A stretch of DNA of 64,000 nucleotides from Apostichopus japonicus (lineage: Eukaryota > Echinodermata > Holothuroidea > Aspidochirotida > Stichopodidae), in contig NC_092575.1 of the NCBI RefSeq assembly GCF_037975245.1, positions 16,584,810 through 16,648,809 of the forward strand. The letters run 5' to 3'. The position numbers were made by a program, and so were the translations under genes. Positions 61,764 through 64,000 of this stretch are shown piece after piece. Positions within the stretch are counted from its first letter, which is position 1; every line of letters begins with the position of its first letter. The notes beneath the pieces were generated by a model, which was given only the letters and a program-made list of their open reading frames with translations, searched no databases and was not told the origin of the DNA.

Positions 61764-63245
61764 AGACTGTTCACAGTTTAGTTTAAAAGCATAAAGGAAA
61801 GTTTTTTGAAAGCATGTCTGAAAATTTATTTGTTTTAATTACAAGCATTAATCTCTTTCATGATTTCTCATAACGTTTCTTAAGTAAGTTGCAATGGCCA
61901 TTTTGTAGTAGAAAAACATGCCGTATGTTTTATCTTTGGGATCAGTGTTTCAATTCTTGTAATCCTTTAGAGCTTAGTATGTAGCTATTATATAAAGTGT
62001 AGTTGGATTTTTGACATTAACAGAATTATAAGGCCTACAACACAGGGTAAACAAATACAAAACTGACCACTACACAACTTAGACCCACATATATCTCTAA
62101 AATCATCTCCAGATGAACCTGGTTGTGATGGATAAATCAAGTTTTGACCAGTTATTCAGGTTGTACAGTTGATAATTTAAGTTGCTTATAAACATGCGAG
62201 GGATACTGCTTGCACCAGATCTCAGCCACAGCCACTCATATGAATTACTCATTAATAATTAATGACTCACAATATGTCAGGCACTTGCTCGCCCTTGGGA
62301 GCGTAGGTTTATCTAACTTAGTCTTGATTGGGTGTTGTCACTGTTACTTTTATCTTGTTTTAAAACATTCATTCAGACTGTTAGAGGATATTCAGTGTTT
62401 CAGTTTATTTTTGACCCATTTGGGGATCAAGTTGGTGTTATTTTCATTTGACTTCATGAAAAGAGTGGAGTGAATAAGTTTGAAGATGTTGTTCAAATAT
62501 GAGACCATGGAAACTCAACCTCATTGGGTGGTAAAAAATGGTTTGTTTATTTATTTAATTTTTGTCCAATCTGAGATCTTATCCAGTTGGAATCTGGATT
62601 TTACTGGATTTTAGGGGTGCATAGTCCCATCTACTGTCAATATCACTCAGTACTAATACAGTAAATTAATATCATGTTTTAACTTAGTAACATCCATGGC
62701 TAAATGTAAACATAAAGTTAGGCTAGAACACTATGCATGGATATACTCTAGCACTTCTGGTCAACAGCCTTAAATTTTTATAGTAAACAAAGGGCTTAGC
62801 TGACATACTTAAGTTAATCTGTCTACACTATATGGTTTAAGTCTAACTCATGATTTTTTATTTCTCAAGTACAGGAACCAATAAAAGAAAGAAAGAAAAG
62901 AAATGTGTTCCCTTTTATTTCAGCAGGAGATGCTGTGTTTTGACCTACCCTTTACATTCCATATTTTGCAAGTGATACAGATTCTGAGTCAACAGTTAGT
63001 GGTGCTCTGTACACCCTAATACTGACCTAAGGACTTGCACTTACAGGTGCCTACTTTGCTCTTTCCAGTGCTGGTGGTAGCACTTAAAGTGCGGGACTGT
63101 TGCAGCACTTTTCAGGTGCTGGTATAGTTAGCACCATTGAGAGTGTTATTTATAGCACTTAGGGTGCTGTCCCTCTCAGGGCTCTTGGAAAGTGCTGTAA
63201 AATAGCACTCTATGTGCTGTTTTCAGCACTTTGGTTTTTAGAGTG

Positions 63246-63246
<1 letters not shown>

Positions 63247-63296
<50 letters not shown>
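63247..63296. repeat. (TA)n tract at the right flank of the transposon
   Basis: TA repeat directly adjoining the right terminal repeat; with the left (TA)n at 57961-57971 it marks the target site. Confidence 0.9.
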
Positions 63297-63298
<2 letters not shown>

Positions 63299-63764
63299 GT
63301 TGCCCTTCATTTCATGTCATTTTATAAAATAATTTAAAATGAAACAACATTAGCACACATTCTGTTTAAAATAAAACCTAAAATATTTCACAACACAATC
63401 TACTAATTACTATGATAGTTTCAAACAAAGAGGTGATGCTATTACAAGGCACTATTCATTTTACTTTCCACTGAAATCCAAGAACAGAAGGTTGTAACTA
63501 ATTATTGAAATAAGTAACCTTTAGAGAGAGACTGTCAAAGTGATTTTTCCAGTCTGTGGATAATACAGCTCGGTAGTTATTAAAACAACATATTTATACA
63601 CATATTCAATATTTTTTTCTGAATCAGTATGGTTATACAGTAACATGAGCTTTCAGAACGTAATGAGGATACTAATTATGACTATGTTGGTTTCCCTGTA
63701 ATGATCTTTTCCCTTTTATGTATTCCAAATTAATGTTGACTACTTCAAGTTAAAGGTAGATTAC

Positions 63765-64000
63765 TGAGTAAATAAATGAAAGCCACAGTCAATAAGTTGG
63801 TTGAGAGTGTTCAGTTGTCACACCATCTTGTTGCTTGAAATATTTAATCGATAAACACAACAACAAAACATTCGAACATGAGGACTATACATGGCAAGTA
63901 ACGCATTCAGATTACATTAATATACTGTGGATTCTGTAAAATTCGTGAATGATAAAGCAATAAATAAAAGAAACTGTATCAAACTTGGTATATTTCATAG
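63765..64000 (+). repeat. Module-upstream intron homology at the right edge
   Basis: Matches about 19450-19690 (upstream of module 1) almost colinearly: gttggttgagagtgttc, aggactatacatgg, cgcattcagattacatt, ctgtggattctgtaaaa, aagcaataa.aaaagaaac. This stretch precedes the CUB exon by about 1.4 kb in module 1. Confidence 0.8.

Larger units (their letters stand above)
57972..63246. mobile_element. 5.3-kb DNA transposon with ACACTCTAAAAAC terminal inverted repeats
   Basis: The left end reads ACACTCTAAAAACTGAAGTG and the right end is its near-perfect inverse (CACTTTGGTTTTTAGAGTGT). Both ends abut TA repeats, so a TA-type target duplication is likely but cannot be delimited. Many AGCACTT/AAGTGCT motifs cluster within about 200 bases of each end, as expected of transposase-binding subterminal repeats. 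It contains a spliced + strand gene. No DDE transposase motif was recognised, so superfamily is open. Confidence 0.75.

Noticed and set aside
62210-62473. 87-codon frame in the transposon
   Set aside because: Lies downstream of the SAMD3-like stop, has no recognisable motif and no splice support.

Overview
This is eukaryotic, intron-rich, AT-rich DNA full of microsatellites and transposon remains. Metazoan extracellular modules (CUB, LDL-receptor class B/YWTD propeller, EGF-like, HYR/hyalin repeat), CR1/L2-like and DIRS-like retroelements and many poly-G and poly-pyrimidine tracts suggest a marine deuterostome, most likely an echinoderm. That placement is inference; no diagnostic rRNA or mitochondrial sequence is present.

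The core of the window is a multi-exon gene on the + strand. It opens with a signal-peptide exon (17187-17262) and continues through four consecutive, uninterrupted copies of one module at about 20.9-27.3, 29.4-35.3, 40.0-46.0 and 48.3-54.7 kb. Each module has eight exons in fixed order: CUB first half, CUB second half, four exons forming a YWTD-type beta-propeller, a four-cysteine EGF-like exon and one HYR exon. I reconstructed the splice sites by hand. Every internal boundary joins in frame (phases 1-0-1-1-2-1-1-1-1), each module starts and ends in phase 1, and each encodes 506 residues (503 in module 3). No stop exon, transmembrane exon or new signal peptide lies between modules, so one very long secreted or membrane-anchored protein of at least 2,046 residues is the simplest model. 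Intron sequence at 63.77-64.0 kb matches sequence that precedes module 1, so a fifth module probably lies just past the right edge.

At the left edge is the 3' end of a paralogous gene: EGF exon (230-310), HYR exon (822-1091), then a terminal exon (1974-2353) with a Thr-rich stalk, one transmembrane helix and a short tyrosine-containing cytoplasmic tail. Its EGF-HYR intron shares sequence with the array, so the two genes are tandem relatives. An inverted intact HYR exon (11223-11492, - strand) and an orphan signal-peptide exon (8014-8068, phase-1 donor) sit between them.

The intergenic region (2.4-17.2 kb) holds a 5'-truncated non-LTR reverse transcriptase (3.8-4.4 kb), a decayed CR1/L2-like element with endonuclease and RT fragments (13.35-16.33 kb), a minisatellite (8.1-8.45 kb) and dispersed repeats. 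Within the array, transposons mark individual modules: a hAT-type MITE with a perfect 8-bp target duplication (26064-26700), DIRS-like tyrosine-recombinase remnants after modules 2 and 4, palindromic (TA)n elements, a (CTCCTT)n tract in the same intron of all modules, and a 500-bp (CCAT)n tract. At 57972-63246 lies a 5.3-kb DNA element with ACACTCTAAAAAC terminal inverted repeats. It is inserted in a (TA)n tract and carries exons of a gene resembling the multicopy SAMD3-like uncharacterised proteins of fish and invertebrates.
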